Shown one piece after another: positions 6,825 through 6,891 of a stretch of DNA of 6,891 nt; positions within the stretch are counted from its first letter, which is position 1; the number at the start of each line of letters is the position of its first letter. The stretch lies in NCBI GenBank assembly GCA_047637535.1, contig JBLIKY010000122.1, positions 1 to 6,891 on the forward strand, given 5' to 3'. Origin of the DNA: UBA2040 sp047637535 (GTDB lineage Bacteria > Bacteroidota > Bacteroidia > Flavobacteriales_D > Crocinitomicaceae). The position numbers were made by a program, and so were the translations under genes. A model generated the notes under the pieces. That model did not search any database. It saw only the letters and a program-made list of their open reading frames with translations, and was not told where the DNA came from.

Positions 6825-6891
6825 TCATTTTAATGTCTTTTGAAATCCTATTAGCATTCTTTGAACTTCTGTAATTTTATCATTTAACTCT
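6825..6891 (-). CDS. C-terminal end of a four-helix-bundle (S23 / 23S rRNA intervening-sequence type) protein (partial)
   Basis: On the minus strand the edge of the window gives 21 codons and a TGA (6827-6825). They read ELNDKITEVQ followed by RMLIGFQKTLK. This heptad-like amphipathic end, with 'I.E..RML.GF.K.LK', closely fits the last helix of the small (about 115-130 residue) four-helix-bundle proteins first found in 23S rRNA intervening sequences and now known as common stand-alone genes in Bacteroidota. Their function is unknown. The rest of the gene is outside the window, so the call rests on a short match. It is 123 bp upstream of the thiolase on the same strand, separated from it by the purine-rich heptamer array. 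Confidence 0.58.
   Translation of the reverse strand, partial: ELNDKITEVQRMLIGFQKTLK

Overview
The window looks like chromosomal DNA from a member of the Bacteroidota, most likely a flavobacterium. The signs are a fused E1alpha-E1beta 2-oxoacid dehydrogenase of the type common in that group, the tail of a Thr/Ser/Asn-rich repeat adhesin with typical flavobacterial wording, AT-rich DNA, no Shine-Dalgarno-like sites before the genes, and a TAnnTTTG-type -7 element. The assignment rests on recognising these families, not on a search.

Layout. Positions 1-488 (+) hold the 3' end of a large repetitive surface protein whose start lies outside the window. Positions 489-671 lie between convergent genes, and the adhesin frame stays largely open here beyond its stop. 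Positions 672-2765 (-) encode the fused E1 component of a branched-chain-type 2-oxoacid dehydrogenase. Just upstream of it is a candidate promoter with an 11-bp-period direct repeat touching the -7 element. Positions 2860-3459 (-) encode an AhpD/carboxymuconolactone-decarboxylase-like protein with a CxxC-x2-H redox motif. After a 175-bp divergent spacer, 3635-5524 (+) encodes acetyl-CoA synthetase (acs). It converges, with only 4 bp between stop codons, on 5529-6701 (-), a FadA-type 3-ketoacyl-CoA thiolase. Positions 6702-6891 contain a purine-rich stretch with three tandem 7-bp units and, at the edge, the last 21 codons of what looks like a four-helix-bundle (S23/23S rRNA intervening-sequence type) protein.

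The three metabolic enzymes all meet at acyl-CoA/acetyl-CoA: oxidative decarboxylation of 2-oxoacids, activation of acetate, and thiolytic release of acetyl-CoA in beta-oxidation. They lie on both strands with separate starts, so this is a neighbourhood of related chemistry rather than one operon. I see no tRNA, rRNA, CRISPR array, transposase or convincing intrinsic terminator. Nothing here amounts to a clearly new system. The most unusual points are the post-stop open frame of the adhesin, the repeat at the E1 promoter, and the heptamer array next to the four-helix-bundle gene.
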